Assembly: GCA_964511185.1 (NCBI GenBank)
Contig: CAZEDU010000167.1
Location: 1-8,406 of the forward strand
DNA length: 8,406 nucleotides
Direction: 5' to 3'
DNA from: CAZEDU01 sp964511185
GTDB lineage: Bacteria; Myxococcota; Myxococcia; Myxococcales; Myxococcaceae
In this document: positions 7,117 to 8,406 of the stretch, piece after piece
How the letters are laid out: each line of letters starts with the position of its first letter
Position numbering within the stretch: position 1 is the first letter of the stretch
Notes under the pieces: generated by a model
Databases searched by the model: none
What the model was told of the DNA's origin: nothing
The model's input: only the letters and a program-made list of their open reading frames with translations
Made by a program: the position numbers and the translations under genes

Positions 7117-8406
7117 TTACAGCGACCAGCCCAACGAGGCCCCGAACGCGAGCCCCGGCTGGTACTTGAGAACGGTGACCCCGCCCTGCTGCAGGGTCAC
7201 CGTCGACAACAACAGGTTCGATGCCGTGAGCTTGAGCTGCGTGCGCTCGCCCAACTTCTGGCTGAACGCCACGTCGAGCCGGTGGAACGGCTGCTCGTAG
7301 ACATCCGGGAGCGTCTCGAAGCCGACCTCGCTGATGCGCGGCCCGTAGACGTTGTAGAGGAGCGCCGCTTCGGTGCCGCTCTCGACGCGCTCGTAGCCCA
7401 GGCTCGCGTTCACCACGTACGGCGATTGGCCTTGCAGCGGACGATTGCGGTTGGTCTGCGCGCCCACCGCGCGCGCGCCCAGGTCGATCTCCGACTGGAG
7501 GAACGTCAGGTTGGCGGCCACGCGGAAGGGCCTGAGCGGCGCGGCGATGCGCGACAGCGAGGTGCGGGCCTCGAGCTCGACGCCGTAGAGCGTGGCGCCC
7601 GCCGCGTTCTGAAACGACAGGTCCCCCGCCGCCACGCCGACGATGACGCGCTCGATCGGATCGACGAAGCGCTTGCCGAACACGGAGGCCGCGAGCAGCT
7701 CGGTCTCGGTGAGAAACCACTCGGCGCGCAGGTCGGCGTTGTGGATGCGCGTCTCCACCAGGTCGGGGTTGCCCGTCACGCCGCGGCGGCGAACGAAGTC
7801 GTAGAAGAGGAACGGCGCCAGCTCGCGGAAGGTCGGGCGCGCCAGCGTGTAGCTGTAGCCGGCGCGCACGTTCAGCGCCGGCCCGACCTCGTAGACCAGC
7901 GAGGCGGTCGGCAAGAGATCTTGGTACAGCCGCTCGGTCGACGGCGGCGCGACCGAGGTGACGGCGTAGGGGCTCTCGGCGCGGAGCTCCTGGCGCGACG
8001 ACTCGAAGCGCAGCCCGGTGTTCAGCCGCACGCGGCCGAAGACCTTCACGTCGCCGGACAGGTACCCCGCGAACGTCCCCAAGTACGCGCGGTAGGCGTC
8101 CTCCGGGAGCGTGGTCTCCTGCACCGAGATCGGACCACCCAGGTTCTCGGGGGCGAACAGCTCCTCGGCGGATCGGCTGAGCAGATCAGGCCGGCCGCCG
8201 GCGTAGGAGAAGCGGAACCGCCGCGCGTCGAAGCTGCGGTACGACACCTGCGCGAGGCCGCCCGCCTTCAGCTGGAAGGCGCCGACGGGGAGGGTGAGGT
8301 TCGCCGTACCGCCGCCAGAGTCCTCCGAGAGATCGGCGAAGAAGCGATCTCCGCTGCCAGGCTGGTTGCGGAACGCGCGAGCGCTTCGGCTTCGATTCGT
8401 GCGCGT
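7117..8406 (-). CDS. TonB-dependent receptor, C-terminal part (5' end outside window)
   Basis: An open frame of 429 residues runs from the window edge to TAA (7117-7119); the N-terminus with signal peptide, TonB box and plug is not in view. What remains is barrel: many alternating hydrophobic/polar strands with aromatic girdles, such as KVFGRVRLNTGLRFE, LNVRAGYSYTLARPTFREL, LYGVELEARTSL and FHRLDVAFSQKLGERTQL. RAGYSYTLARPTFREL followed by TGNPDL is a typical TonB-receptor barrel segment, as is the RNRPLQGQSPYVVNASLGYE stretch. The last strand ends in GASLGWSL; the final residue is Leu rather than the more common Phe/Trp. Such receptors import metal chelates, vitamins or glycans using TonB energy; the substrate cannot be read from the barrel. 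A GTG at 8247 is an internal codon, since the same frame continues upstream with receptor-like sequence (PGSGDRFFADLSEDSGGG). It heads the operon with the beta-helix lipoprotein. Confidence 0.9.
   Translation of the reverse strand, partial: TRTNRSRSARAFRNQPGSGDRFFADLSEDSGGGTANLTLPVGAFQLKAGGLAQVSYRSFDARRFRFSYAGGRPDLLSRSAEELFAPENLGGPISVQETTLPEDAYRAYLGTFAGYLSGDVKVFGRVRLNTGLRFESSRQELRAESPYAVTSVAPPSTERLYQDLLPTASLVYEVGPALNVRAGYSYTLARPTFRELAPFLFYDFVRRRGVTGNPDLVETRIHNADLRAEWFLTETELLAASVFGKRFVDPIERVIVGVAAGDLSFQNAAGATLYGVELEARTSLSRIAAPLRPFRVAANLTFLQSEIDLGARAVGAQTNRNRPLQGQSPYVVNASLGYERVESGTEAALLYNVYGPRISEVGFETLPDVYEQPFHRLDVAFSQKLGERTQLKLTASNLLLSTVTLQQGGVTVLKYQPGLAFGASLGWSL

Noticed and set aside
8245..8247. 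GTG as the start of the TonB receptor
   Set aside because: The frame stays open to the window edge with receptor-like sequence, and a start here would remove the plug and signal peptide.

Overview
The window is very GC-rich coding DNA with almost no intergenic space. The gene families (OmpR/PhoB regulators with a PAS-containing kinase, PilZ, TonB-dependent receptor, outer-membrane lipoproteins) and heavy G/C third positions suggest a myxobacterium-like Gram-negative bacterium. That is an inference from style; there is no rRNA or other marker to fix the taxon. I see no tRNA, rRNA, CRISPR array, transposase or phage gene.

Layout. (A) 1-564, + strand: the 3' end of an unidentified gene overlaps (ATGA) a small lipoprotein gene. 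(B) 569-2008, - strand: a PilZ c-di-GMP-binding protein is followed, with a TTGA stop/start overlap, by a multipass membrane acyltransferase. The PilZ gene is interrupted by a 10-base N placeholder at 1861-1870. The flanking halves read as one PilZ domain with apparently nothing missing, so the long open frame that spans the Ns is an artefact. (C) 2058-4015, + strand: a PhoB/PhoP-like response regulator and a PhoR-like PAS histidine kinase, again joined by a TTGA overlap. The regulator lacks the last helix (alpha5) of its receiver domain. (D) 4076-4969, + strand: a calcineurin-like metallophosphoesterase. (E) 5035-5778, + strand: a second, full-length PhoB-like regulator with no kinase beside it. 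(F) 5775-8406, - strand: a TonB-dependent receptor (5' end outside the window) followed 22 bases later by a lipoprotein of the beta-helix-like family often seen beside such receptors. The second regulator and this lipoprotein gene converge and share the four bases CTAG as their stop codons.

How it may fit together (inference). Blocks C to E form a signalling group: one kinase, two similar regulators and a phosphoesterase, with a phosphate-starvation-type architecture but no pst or phoU genes in view. Block F is an outer-membrane uptake pair that may or may not be controlled by the adjacent regulator. Block B links c-di-GMP sensing to acylation of a surface glycan or lipid. No wholly new system is evident. 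The best leads are the regulator without alpha5, the PilZ-acyltransferase coupling, and the receptor/beta-helix lipoprotein pair.
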